Assembly: GCA_025355245.1 (NCBI GenBank)
Contig: JANXZZ010000058.1
Span: 1-64,000, forward strand
Direction: 5' to 3'
DNA: 64,000 nucleotides
Source: Pseudomonadota bacterium
Lineage (GTDB): Bacteria; Pseudomonadota; Gammaproteobacteria; Steroidobacterales; Steroidobacteraceae
Shown: piece after piece, positions 48,132-63,347 of the stretch
Layout of the letters: every line of letters starts with the position of its first letter
Numbering within the stretch: the stretch's first letter is position 1
Position numbers and translations under genes: made by a program
The notes under the pieces: generated by a model
The model's database searches: none
Told to the model about the DNA's origin: nothing
Seen by the model: the letters and a program-made list of their open reading frames with translations, nothing else

Positions 48132-48150
48132 TTGGCACGGGCCTTGCTTT
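48132..48150 (+). promoter_or_regulatory. Sigma-54 (RpoN) -24/-12 promoter
   Basis: TTGGCACGGGCCTTGCTTT, essentially exact match to YTGGCACGrNNNTTGCW with GG and GC separated by 10 bp. Confidence 0.85.
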
Positions 48151-48157
48151 ATCTTCA

Positions 48158-48233
48158 GTGCAAGTCTCATCTCCCCCTGTGGTTTGAATCTTGGCGCCGT
48201 CGAGCTTCCCCCAGCTCCCGGCGCCTTTTTTTT
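48158..48233 (+). ncRNA. Predicted sigma-54-dependent ~76-nt sRNA or terminated leader RNA
   Basis: Predicted +1 about 12 bp after the -12 GC; ends in strong hairpin plus T8; C-rich segments CUCCCCCUG and CUUCCCCCAG; no convincing ORF. Confidence 0.55.
48193..48233 (+). terminator. Intrinsic terminator
   Basis: GGCGCCG-TC-GAGCT-TCCCCC-AGCTC-C-CGGCGCC followed by TTTTTTTT. Confidence 0.88.
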
Positions 48234-48362
48234 CGCCGGCGCGCAAGTCCGGGGCGCCAACGGTTCGTCGCTCGAGACCTGCCATTCACCGCGTGTCATC
48301 AGAATCTGCACCGTGAACGGGTAGACTCGCGCAACTCTTTGTTGCACCTAGAAGTAGCCACC

Positions 48363-49595
48363 GTGAACGATGACGCCACGTCGCGCCCGGATTCGGGCGA
48401 CGCGCCACACTCCACTCACTCCTTCGGCGGCGATTCCTACCCGGCAGCCGCGACCGCTGGGATCGAGACGCCGTTCTGGCGGCGCACGCAGGTCATCGGC
48501 ATCGCCGTGGTCGGGGTCCTCGCCGTGGTCATCGCCCTCGTCATCGTCATGCACGTGCGCGCGGCCAACCTCGCCAATGCGGTGGACCCGAACGACGCGA
48601 TTCCGCTCGTGACCGCGCGCGCGCCCGGTCGCTCGACGATCGCGTCGCTGGTCACGTTCACCGGCGGCATCGTTGCCCGCTACGACCAGCCGATCGGCGT
48701 CGAGGGCGACGGCGGTCGGGTCTCGGAAGTGCTGGTCGAGAGCGGTGACCGCGTCAGCCGCGGCCAGGTGCTGGCGCGCCTCGACACGGCAGTCGTATCG
48801 GCGCAGGTGGCGAACCTGCGCGCGTCCGTCGAACAGATGCGCGCGGAGGCCGTGCTCGCCGAGGCCGACTACCGGCGCGCCGCGGCGGTTGCCGACTCGG
48901 TCGGCGCGCTGTCGAAGGAGGAAGTGGACAAGCGCCACTCCGTGGTCGCGACCTCCGCGGCCCGCGTGAAGTCGGCTGATGCGCAGCTCGCCGAAGCCGA
49001 GGCGCGCCAGGGGCGCACCTCGATCCGCGCACCGGCCGACGGCATCGTGCTGACGCGTACGGCGGAAGTCGGCCAGACCGCGATGCCGGGCGGCGCGGCG
49101 CTGTTCCGGCTCGCGCGCGGCGGTGAAGTCGAGATGCGCGCGCAGGTGGCGGAGCGCGACCTGCCGCGGCTCAAGCTCGGGCAGGACGCCGACGTGTACC
49201 TGACCGGCATCGCGACGCCGTTCCAGGGCAAGGTCCGGCTGGTGAGCGCCGTCATCGACCCGCAGACCCGCCTGGGCGAAATGCGCATCGCGCTCGAGCA
49301 GCGACCGGACCTGAGGCCCGGTGCCTTCGCGCGCGGCGAAGTGAAGGTGGGATCGGAGGTGCTGCCGATCGTTCCACAGACCGCCGTGCTGTCGGACGGC
49401 CCGACCAATTTCGTCTACGTCGTCGGCACCGACGGCCACGTGACTCGCCGCGCCGTCAAGGTCAGCGGCACGCAGCCGCAGGGAATCGTGATCGGCGAGG
49501 GCATCGACGGCACGGAACGGATCGTCTCCTCGGCCGGCGCCTTCCTGCATGACGGAGAGCTCGTCCGCCTCGCGGAGGCGAAGGGTTCGCCGTGA
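48363..49595 (+). CDS. RND efflux periplasmic adaptor (MFP) subunit
   Basis: YDQPIGVEGDGGRVSEVLVESGDRVSRGQVLARLDTAV...GRTSIRAPADGIVLTRTAEVGQTAMPG. Confidence 0.9.
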   Translation: MNDDATSRPDSGDAPHSTHSFGGDSYPAAATAGIETPFWRRTQVIGIAVVGVLAVVIALVIVMHVRAANLANAVDPNDAIPLVTARAPGRSTIASLVTFTGGIVARYDQPIGVEGDGGRVSEVLVESGDRVSRGQVLARLDTAVVSAQVANLRASVEQMRAEAVLAEADYRRAAAVADSVGALSKEEVDKRHSVVATSAARVKSADAQLAEAEARQGRTSIRAPADGIVLTRTAEVGQTAMPGGAALFRLARGGEVEMRAQVAERDLPRLKLGQDADVYLTGIATPFQGKVRLVSAVIDPQTRLGEMRIALEQRPDLRPGAFARGEVKVGSEVLPIVPQTAVLSDGPTNFVYVVGTDGHVTRRAVKVSGTQPQGIVIGEGIDGTERIVSSAGAFLHDGELVRLAEAKGSP

Positions 49596-52500
49596 GAAAT
49601 ATCTCCTCGTGGGCGATCAAACACCCGGTGACGCCGCTGGTGCTGTTCGCGGTGCTGACTTTCGTCGGAATCGTCGCCTTCAAGCTCTTGCCGGTGAACC
49701 TGAACCCCGACGTGACCTACCCGGCCGTGACGGTGTTCGTGTCGCAGCCAGGCGCCGCCCCGGCCGAGCTCGAGACGCAGGTCATGCAAAAAGTCGAGGG
49801 CGCGGTCGCCTCGGTCGCCGGGGTCCGCAGCGTCACCTCGTTCGCCTCCGAGGGCACCGCATTCACCTCGATCGAATTCCAGATCGGCACGCCGATCGAC
49901 CGGGCGATGAACGACGTGCGCGATGCGATCTCGCGGGTCCGCTCGCAGCTGCCCGAAGGCATCCAGGAACCGATCGTCCAGCACCAGGACATCGACGGTG
50001 GTGCGTTCGTCTACTACGCCGCCAGCAGCAACGCGATGAGCTCGCAGGAGCTGAGCTGGTTCGTCGACAACGCCGTCACCAAGCGGCTGTTGCCGCTGCC
50101 GGGCATCGCCCAGGTCAACCGCTCCGGCGGCGACAGTCGCGAGATCCGCATCGAGCTCGATCCAGCGCGCATGCAGGCGCTTGGCATCACCGCCGTCGAC
50201 GTGAACCAGCAGCTGCGCACGCTCAACGTCGATTCGCCGGGCGGTCGCGCCCAGCTCGCCGGCGGCGAGCAGTCGATCCGGGTGCTCGGCGGCGCGCGCA
50301 CTGCCGAACAGCTCGGCAACACGCGCATCCAGCTGAGCGGTGGACGCTTTGCGCGGCTCGATGACATCGCCACCGTCAAGGACGGAGTCGAGGAGGTCCG
50401 CTCGATCGGCAGGCTCAATGGCCGGCCGGCAACCACCTTCGGCGTGTCGCGCTCGCGCGGCTCCTCGGACGTCGCCGCGCTCGCCAACGTCGAGGCCGAG
50501 CTCAAGAAGATCATCGTCGAGAACCCGAGCGTGACGGTCAAGCAGGTGTTCTCGACGGTCGGCGCGACCAAGCTGCAGTACAACTCGGCGATCGACGCGC
50601 TGCTCGAGGGCTCGGTGCTCGCGGTGCTCGTGGTGTGGGTATTCCTGCGCGACTGGCGCGCGACGGCGATCTCGGCGCTCGCGATCCCGCTGTCCGCGAT
50701 CCCGACGTTTGCGTTCATGGCGTGGATGGACTTCACGCTCAACAGCATCAGCTTGCTGGCACTGTCGCTGGTTGCCGGCGTGCTCGTCGACGATGCGATC
50801 GTCGAGATCGAGAACATCGTGCGCCACATGCGCATGGGCAAGACTCCGTACCAGGCGGCGCTCGAAGCGGCCGATGAGATCGGGCTCGCCGTGGTCGCGA
50901 CCTCCGGGACCATCATCGCGGTGTTCCTGCCAGTCAGTTTCATGGGCGGCTTCACCGGCCAGTACTTCAAGCAGTTCGGGTTGACCGTGGCCGCGGCCGT
51001 GTTCCTGTCGCTCTTGGTCGCGCGACTGATCACGCCGGTGATCGCCGCGTTCACGCTCAAGCCCGCGGGCTTCAAGGCGCACCTCGAGGGGCCGCTGATG
51101 ACCCGCTACCTCGCCCTGTTGCGGGCGAGCGTGACCCATCGCTGGCGGACGATCGGCGTCGGCGTCCTTTTCTTCGCGCTGTCCATTGTCGGCCTCGCGC
51201 TCATCCCGAAGGACTTCATTCCCGCCGGCGACTTCGGCACCAGCCAGATCTCGATCGAGCTGCCGCCCGGCGTGCGCATCGAGGACACCGCAGGGGTCTC
51301 CGACAACGTGACTGCGCTGGTCCGCAAGTCGCCCGATGTCGCCGACGTCGTCGAGTCCATCGGCAACGGCGACGACGGCTCGGTTCGCGAGGCGCAGATC
51401 TTCGTGTCGCTGAAGCCGCGCGAGCAGCGCAAGCTCAGCCAGAAGCAGTGGGAAGACGCGATGGCGCCGCAGCTGCGGGCGATTCCCGACGCTCGCGTGT
51501 CGATCGCTTCGCAGAGCGGCGGCGGCGGCGACGCGCCGATCTCGCTCTATTTCACGGGCGATGACCTCGAGCAGATCGAGTCGGCCGCGCGGGCCGCGGT
51601 CGTGCAGATGCGGGACGTCAAGGGCATCCGTGATCCGCGCATCGCGGGCGACCTGCCGCGTCCCGAGCTCCTGATCAAGCCGCGCTTCGATCTCGCCGCG
51701 CAGCTCGGCGTGACGGTGCAGGCCATCAGCCAGACGATCCGGATCGCGACGATCGGCGACATTCCACAGAACGCGGCCAAGTTCTCGCTCGCCGACCGGC
51801 AGGTGCCGATCCGTGTCAGCCTGCTCGAGTCCTCGCGCCAGGACATGTCGACGCTCGAGAACCTGCCGGTGCCGACCGCCGCGGGCGGCGCGGTGCCGCT
51901 CAAGGCCGTTGCCGACATCAGCTTCGGCGAGGGACCGGCGACGATACGCCGCTACAACCAGACGCGCCGCGTCAAGGTGCTGGCCGACCTGCAGCCGGCT
52001 GCGGCGCTCGGTGACGTGAGCGAGCTCGTCAAGGCCCTGCCCGCGATCAAGCACCTGCCGCAGGGCGTGCACCTCGTCGAGCGCGGCAGCGTCGAGTTCA
52101 TGACGGAGATGATGCGCAACTTCACGCTTGCGATCCTCGCGGGCGTGCTGATGGTGTTCGCGGTGCTGGTGCTGCTGTTCGCGCGCATCTTCCAGCCGCT
52201 GACGATCCTGTCGGCGCTGCCGCTGTCGCTCGGCGGCGCGATCCTCGCGCTGATGATCTGCGGCATGCCGTTCTCGTTCCCGGTGGTGATCGGCATCCTG
52301 ATGCTGATGGGCATCGTCGCCAAGAACTCGATCCTGCTGGTCGATTTCGCGATCGAGGAGATGCGCGCGGGCAAGGACCGGATGACCGCGCTCATGGAGG
52401 CCGGGCACAAGCGTGCGCAGCCCATCGTGATGACCAGCATCGCGATGATCGCCGGCATGTTGCCGATCGCGATCGGCCTCGGCAATTCGAACTCCTTCCG

Positions 52501-52735
52501 CACGCCCATGGCGGTATCGGTGATCGGCGGCATCATCACCTCGACCTTCCTGACCCTCGTGATCGTTCCCGCGGTGTTCAGCGTCGTCGACGACATCGAG
52601 AAGTGGCTGGCACCCAAGTTCAAGGGTCTCGTTACGCACGAGTACCACGTGCTCGCGCACCACCTGCCCCGCCCGCCGGGCGAGGCGCCGGCCGGCGGAC
52701 TCGCCGGCGGTCGCGCCCAGGACAGCAGTCCCTGA
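49592..52735 (+). CDS. RND efflux permease (AcrB/MdtB-type)
   Basis: 1047 aa; NPDVTYPAVTVFVSQPGAAPAELETQV...LVAGVLVDDAIVEIENIVRHM...GIVAKNSILLVDFAIEE; GTGA overlap. Confidence 0.95.
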   Translation: MRNISSWAIKHPVTPLVLFAVLTFVGIVAFKLLPVNLNPDVTYPAVTVFVSQPGAAPAELETQVMQKVEGAVASVAGVRSVTSFASEGTAFTSIEFQIGTPIDRAMNDVRDAISRVRSQLPEGIQEPIVQHQDIDGGAFVYYAASSNAMSSQELSWFVDNAVTKRLLPLPGIAQVNRSGGDSREIRIELDPARMQALGITAVDVNQQLRTLNVDSPGGRAQLAGGEQSIRVLGGARTAEQLGNTRIQLSGGRFARLDDIATVKDGVEEVRSIGRLNGRPATTFGVSRSRGSSDVAALANVEAELKKIIVENPSVTVKQVFSTVGATKLQYNSAIDALLEGSVLAVLVVWVFLRDWRATAISALAIPLSAIPTFAFMAWMDFTLNSISLLALSLVAGVLVDDAIVEIENIVRHMRMGKTPYQAALEAADEIGLAVVATSGTIIAVFLPVSFMGGFTGQYFKQFGLTVAAAVFLSLLVARLITPVIAAFTLKPAGFKAHLEGPLMTRYLALLRASVTHRWRTIGVGVLFFALSIVGLALIPKDFIPAGDFGTSQISIELPPGVRIEDTAGVSDNVTALVRKSPDVADVVESIGNGDDGSVREAQIFVSLKPREQRKLSQKQWEDAMAPQLRAIPDARVSIASQSGGGGDAPISLYFTGDDLEQIESAARAAVVQMRDVKGIRDPRIAGDLPRPELLIKPRFDLAAQLGVTVQAISQTIRIATIGDIPQNAAKFSLADRQVPIRVSLLESSRQDMSTLENLPVPTAAGGAVPLKAVADISFGEGPATIRRYNQTRRVKVLADLQPAAALGDVSELVKALPAIKHLPQGVHLVERGSVEFMTEMMRNFTLAILAGVLMVFAVLVLLFARIFQPLTILSALPLSLGGAILALMICGMPFSFPVVIGILMLMGIVAKNSILLVDFAIEEMRAGKDRMTALMEAGHKRAQPIVMTSIAMIAGMLPIAIGLGNSNSFRTPMAVSVIGGIITSTFLTLVIVPAVFSVVDDIEKWLAPKFKGLVTHEYHVLAHHLPRPPGEAPAGGLAGGRAQDSSP

Positions 52736-52743
52736 CACGAACT

Positions 52744-52768
52744 CCGGCCGGCCCGTCGGGCCGGCCGG
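52744..52768 (+). terminator. Strong hairpin after RND permease gene (terminator-like, no U-tract)
   Basis: CCGGCCGGCCC-GTC-GGGCCGGCCGG perfect 11-bp stem just downstream of the stop. Confidence 0.55.
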
Positions 52769-52954
52769 GACTTCGCCCCCGCCAGGCCCCCGCGGGGCGG
52801 GCCGCAACCCCTTCTGTCCCGTCGCGCGGCTCGATCGACATTAGTATGCTGCGTTGCATCATACATAGTGCACTGCAGCATTGACCGGTCCCCAGGCTGC
52901 CGGCATAGTCGATGCGCACGGCAGACGCTCCTCGACGGGCGCGAAGGATCGGGG

Positions 52955-58917
<5,963 letters not shown>

Positions 58918-58961
58918 GGTGTGAGGCTGCGGCGCGCCACCACGCACGCGGGAGAATCGGG

Positions 58962-59984
58962 ATGACAACCATGAACCGGCGGATCGTGCTCACCTCGCGC
59001 CCGACGGGTGCCGCGAGCGAGGACAACTTCCGGCTCGAATCCGTCCCGGTTCCGGAGCCCGCAGACGGGCAGGTGTTGGTGCGCCACCACTACCTGTCAC
59101 TCGATCCCTACATGCGCGGGCGCATGAGCGACCGCAAGTCCTATGCCGTCCCGCAGCCGCTCGGCGAGGTCATGATCGGCGGCACGGCGGGCGAGGTGAT
59201 CGCGAGCCGCCACGCCGGCTTCGCGGTGGGCGACAAGGTCGTCAGCATGGGCGGCTGGCAGGAATACTCCGTCGCCGATGGCGCGGCCGGCGCGCTCGCG
59301 CCCCGCAAGGTCGACGTGAGCCGGATCGCGCTCTCGGCCTATCTCGGCATCGTTGGCATGCCGGGCGTCACTGCCTGGTACGGCCTCAACAGCATCTGCG
59401 AACCGAAGTCCGGCGAGACGCTCACGGTCAGCGCGGCGACGGGGGCCGTCGGCAGTGTGGTCGGCCAGCTCGCCAAGGCCAAGGGCTGCCGCGTCGTCGG
59501 CATCGCCGGTGGCAAGGAAAAATGCGACTTCGCGGTCAAGGAGCTCGGCTTCGATGCCTGTGTCGACTACAAGGCGGCCCCCGATGCGCGCGCGCTGGGC
59601 GCGCTCCTCGCCGCCGCGACGCCGAGCGGGATCGACTGCTATTTCGAGAATGTCGGCGGGGCCGTGCTCGATGCGGTGCTGGCGCGCATGAATGCCTTCG
59701 GTCGCATCGCGGTGTGTGGAATGATCTCGGGCTACGACGGCGAACCGTTGCCGCTCGCCTATCCCGCGCTGATCCTGACCTCGCGTTTGAAGGTGCAGGG
59801 CTTCATCGTCTCGGAGCACCCGAAGGTCTGGCCGCAGGCGCTCGCGGAACTCGGTGCCGGCGTCGCGACCAAGACGCTCAAGTATCGAGAGAGCGTGGCG
59901 GAGGGTATCGCGAGCGCACCGCAGGCTTTCCTCGGACTGCTGAAGGGCCGCAACGTCGGCAAGCAGCTCGTCAAGCTGGCGTGA
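58962..59984 (+). CDS. NADP-dependent oxidoreductase, MDR family (CurA-like)
   Basis: NRRIVLTSRPTGAASEDNFRLESVPVPEPADGQVLVRHHYLSLDPYMRGRM...AATGAVGSVVGQLAKAKGCRVVGIAGG. Confidence 0.93.
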   Translation: MTTMNRRIVLTSRPTGAASEDNFRLESVPVPEPADGQVLVRHHYLSLDPYMRGRMSDRKSYAVPQPLGEVMIGGTAGEVIASRHAGFAVGDKVVSMGGWQEYSVADGAAGALAPRKVDVSRIALSAYLGIVGMPGVTAWYGLNSICEPKSGETLTVSAATGAVGSVVGQLAKAKGCRVVGIAGGKEKCDFAVKELGFDACVDYKAAPDARALGALLAAATPSGIDCYFENVGGAVLDAVLARMNAFGRIAVCGMISGYDGEPLPLAYPALILTSRLKVQGFIVSEHPKVWPQALAELGAGVATKTLKYRESVAEGIASAPQAFLGLLKGRNVGKQLVKLA

Positions 59985-60161
59985 TTTGCGGAGCTTTCCC
60001 GAGGCGTTCCGCGTCAGCTTTTCTCCTTCGAAACCAGAGTGTTGCGTACGGCCACCGCGTTCGCACGGTGTGCCGGTCGACGGCCCCCTCCGGGCGCTGG
60101 TAGGCTGTCTGACTGAAGACCTTCGGCGCGTGGCGCCGTTCGACACGGAGCATTTCTCACC

Positions 60162-61472
60162 ATGACCACGAATGCGGATCTGCAGAAGTTGCGCGAATCG
60201 GCCGTGCCCCGCGGCGTGTCGAACCTGCTGCCGGTCTTCACCGCGCGCGCCGAGAACGCGGAACTCTGGGACGTCGAAGGCAAGCGCTACATTGATTTCG
60301 CCGCGGGCATCGCCGTGCTGAACACCGGACATCTTCACCCCATGGTGAAGGCGGCGGTTGCCAAGCAGCTCGAGAACTTCTCGCATACCTGCTTCCAGGT
60401 GACCCAGTACGAAGGCTACGTGCGCCTCGCGGATCGCCTGAATCGCCTCGCGCCGGGCCCGACGCCGAAGAAGACGATCCTGCTGTCGACCGGCGCCGAA
60501 GCGGTCGAGAACGCGGTCAAGATTGCGCGTGCTCATACCAAACGTTCGGCCGTCATCGCCTTCTCGGGTGCCTTCCACGGTCGCACGATGTACACGATGG
60601 GGCTGACCGGCAAGGTCGCTCCGTACAAGACCGGCTTCGGCCCGATGCCGGGCGAGATCTTCCACCTACCGTTCCCGGCGGAATACCTCGGTGTGCCGCA
60701 GTCGGAGTCGCTGCACGCGCTCGAGACGCTGTTCAAGTCCGACGTCGATCCCTCGCGCGTCGCCGCGATCATCATCGAGCCGGTCCAGGGCGAGGGCGGG
60801 TTCTACGCCGCGCCGGTCGAGTTCCTGCGCGAGCTGCGGCGCATTTGCACCGAGCACGGCATCGTGCTGATAGCGGATGAAGTGCAAACCGGCTTTGCAC
60901 GCACCGGCAAGATGTTCGCGATCGAGCATGCGGGTGTGGAACCGGACCTGATGACGATCGCCAAGAGCCTCGCCGGTGGCTTCCCACTGTCGGGAGTAAT
61001 CGGCAAGGCGGAGATCATGGATGCGCCGGGCCCCGGTGGACTCGGGGGGACTTACGCCGGCTCGCCGATAAGCTGCGCCGCGGCGCTGGCGGTGCTCGAC
61101 GTGATCGAGAAAGAGGGACTGTGCGCGCGTTCCACGGCCATTGGCGCGCTGTTGAAGCAGCGCCTGAACGGCCTGCGCTCCAAGCACGGCCTCACCTGCG
61201 TCGGCGACGTCCGCGGCTTGGGCGCGATGGTTGCGCTCGAGCTCGTGAAGAATGACGACGCCAAGCAGCCGGACGCGGATCTCACCAAAGCGTTGGTGCA
61301 GCGCGCGGCGGCGAACGGACTCCTGATCCTGTCGTGCGGCACGCGTGCCAACGTGATTCGTTTCCTCGCGCCGCTGACCGCGAGCGATGCGATCCTCCTC
61401 GAGGGGCTCGACATCCTCGAGCGTTCGCTGCTCGATGTCGCGGGCACCGGACGCGAAGCCAAGCGGGCCTGA
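60162..61472 (+). CDS. gabT: 4-aminobutyrate aminotransferase
   Basis: AELWDVEGKRYIDFAAGIAVLNTGHLHPMV...FHGRTMYTMGLTGKVAPYKTGFGPMPGEI...IADEVQTGFARTGKMFAIEH. Confidence 0.93.
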   Translation: MTTNADLQKLRESAVPRGVSNLLPVFTARAENAELWDVEGKRYIDFAAGIAVLNTGHLHPMVKAAVAKQLENFSHTCFQVTQYEGYVRLADRLNRLAPGPTPKKTILLSTGAEAVENAVKIARAHTKRSAVIAFSGAFHGRTMYTMGLTGKVAPYKTGFGPMPGEIFHLPFPAEYLGVPQSESLHALETLFKSDVDPSRVAAIIIEPVQGEGGFYAAPVEFLRELRRICTEHGIVLIADEVQTGFARTGKMFAIEHAGVEPDLMTIAKSLAGGFPLSGVIGKAEIMDAPGPGGLGGTYAGSPISCAAALAVLDVIEKEGLCARSTAIGALLKQRLNGLRSKHGLTCVGDVRGLGAMVALELVKNDDAKQPDADLTKALVQRAAANGLLILSCGTRANVIRFLAPLTASDAILLEGLDILERSLLDVAGTGREAKRA

Positions 61473-61510
61473 GCACCGGGTGCGGTGGCCGCGGGCCACG
61501 GCGCTCCCTG

Positions 61511-62128
61511 TCAGTCGCCGGGTACGGGGCCGCACCAGCCCGGTAGATAGCTCGCGTCCTCGCTCTTGGCGAGGCGCAGCGCCTGCTCGAGCGCCTGCGT
61601 GAAGCTGTCGATCACCCGCGGCCGGTTCACGCGGCGCCTGAGGAAATCCGCCCACAGGAACTCGCTGAACGGCGTCGTGTCCTTGGCGAACCCGCCGGCG
61701 CGGCGCAGCTCGCCAGCGAGACTGCGGAACGGATCATCGACCAGGCCGGACACCCGCCGCGGCAGTGCGGCGTAAGGCCGACGCTTGCCCTTCGAGTCGT
61801 AGGGGTGCATCCACCCCCGGTTGTCGAGGTAGGTCCAGAACGCTTCCTTGTCGAGCTTGCTCAGGTCCGCGAGCACCGTAATCGCGACCTTCTCGACGCC
61901 CTCTTCGTGCAGCGCGAGCGCGAGGTGGTGATGGTCGATTACGTAGAGGCGCCTCTTCGGGCCCTGGATCACCGGGATCAGGTGGCCGCCGAGGAACGCC
62001 CCTTTCTTGCCGACGTGGCGCCAGTGCTTGCGCTTGGCGCGCACCTCGCGCATGCCGACGGTGATCTGCGTCGGGTACAGCTCTTCGATGGCAACGGTGT
62101 GCAGCAGCAGGTCGCGAACCGGATGCAT
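61511..62128 (-). CDS. ParB-like nuclease family protein (stand-alone ParBc_2 type)
   Basis: LYPTQITVGMREVRAKRKHWR...LIPVIQGPKRRLYVIDHHHLALALHEEGVEKVAITVLADLSKL...FWTYLDNRGWMHPYDSKG. Confidence 0.82.
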   Translation of the reverse strand: MHPVRDLLLHTVAIEELYPTQITVGMREVRAKRKHWRHVGKKGAFLGGHLIPVIQGPKRRLYVIDHHHLALALHEEGVEKVAITVLADLSKLDKEAFWTYLDNRGWMHPYDSKGKRRPYAALPRRVSGLVDDPFRSLAGELRRAGGFAKDTTPFSEFLWADFLRRRVNRPRVIDSFTQALEQALRLAKSEDASYLPGWCGPVPGD

Positions 62129-62236
62129 GGCCTCGAGCCCCCTTGCTTGCGCCGGCCGGCAGCCGGTCAGCGAATTTGATCGCGCCGGCGCGTGAGCGCC
62201 GGCAGGTTTGCGGCGGTATGCCGCTTCAGCGAAACC

Positions 62237-63301
62237 TCAGCGCGGCTCCGCGACCAGGATCGTAAACGTGTCGGGCACCTGCGATGGGCGCGGATGCGGC
62301 TGCTCCGGCGTCGCCGCCGGCGGCGGTCCGAAGTCGGCCGTCGCCAGGTAGATCCGCCGCGTGACGGGATCGAGTGCCATCGTCCGCGCGCCACGCTGCG
62401 TCGCGAGTGTCTGCGCGACCGTGTAATGCGTGCGCGAATCGGCGTGCACCACGGTCAAGCTGCCTTCGCCGTTCGAGCTGAACACGAGTCCGCGTGCGAC
62501 GTCGACCGCCGCGGCGTCGGGGCCCTCGCCGATCGTGACCTTGGCGAGCTGGTGCCCGTCGCCGAGATCGGTCACTGCCATCACGTTGCCGTCGCAGACG
62601 GAGAAGATCCGATGATTGGCCGCATCGAGCGCCATCCCGCTCGGGCTCGCGCAGCCCGGCATCGGCCAGGTCGCGACGATTGCGGTTTTCTTGAGGTCGA
62701 TCGCGACGATCTGGCCCGCCTCGCTTTCGATGTTGACGTACATGCGTCCGGTGCCATCGGTCGCCGCGAACTCCGGCTTGTCGGGCATGGGCAGCGTGGC
62801 GATGACGGCGAGCGTGCCCGCATCCAGCACGGTTGCATTCTTGCTGCGGCCGTTGAAGGTCACGACACGCTTGGTGACCGCGTCGTAGGCGATCGCATCG
62901 GGATTGGTGCCCGGCACCGCGACTTCGCGGACAACCGCGAGAGTGTCGTAGTCGAATTCGGTGACGCTGTTGCTGCGGCCGTTGCTCGTGTAGCCGCGCT
63001 TCAACTCGGGCGCTAGCGCGACGCCATGGACTCCGGCGGTACCGGGAACGACGCCGAGCACCTTGCCGCTCGTCGCATCCAGGACCTCGACACGGTCACC
63101 GCGCGTGACGAAGAGTCGGCCGCGCGCGCCGTCCATCGTCAGATAGTCCCAGCCGCCGACCCCGCCCAATTTCCAGTGCGCAACTACTGCATAGGCCGGC
63201 TCCGCGGCCCGCGCGATCACAGCCGCCGTCATCAGGCAGGCTCCGACGAGGACCCCGGCACCGAGCCTTCCGCAGATCTGTGAATGGTGTGATACGAGCA
63301 C
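62237..63301 (-). CDS. YncE-type beta-propeller protein, exported
   Basis: Signal peptide; repeated YVNIESEAGQIVAIDLKKTAIVATWPMPG / VTFNGRSKNATVLDAGTLAVIATLPMPD blades; GTG start inferred. Confidence 0.82.
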   Translation of the reverse strand: MLVSHHSQICGRLGAGVLVGACLMTAAVIARAAEPAYAVVAHWKLGGVGGWDYLTMDGARGRLFVTRGDRVEVLDATSGKVLGVVPGTAGVHGVALAPELKRGYTSNGRSNSVTEFDYDTLAVVREVAVPGTNPDAIAYDAVTKRVVTFNGRSKNATVLDAGTLAVIATLPMPDKPEFAATDGTGRMYVNIESEAGQIVAIDLKKTAIVATWPMPGCASPSGMALDAANHRIFSVCDGNVMAVTDLGDGHQLAKVTIGEGPDAAAVDVARGLVFSSNGEGSLTVVHADSRTHYTVAQTLATQRGARTMALDPVTRRIYLATADFGPPPAATPEQPHPRPSQVPDTFTILVAEPR

Positions 63302-63347
63302 TTTGGACTCTCCTATGCTGCCGGCTCGGGCGTTGCCGCGAGTCCGG

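Noticed and set aside
48109-48324. 71-aa ORF across the sigma-54 promoter and terminator
   Set aside because: Would begin upstream of the predicted transcription start and read through the terminator; no ribosome-binding site evident.
49415-52807. 1130-aa minus-strand ORF opposite the RND permease
   Set aside because: Low-complexity Arg/Asp/His-rich antisense shadow of a clear CDS in high-GC DNA; no family motifs.
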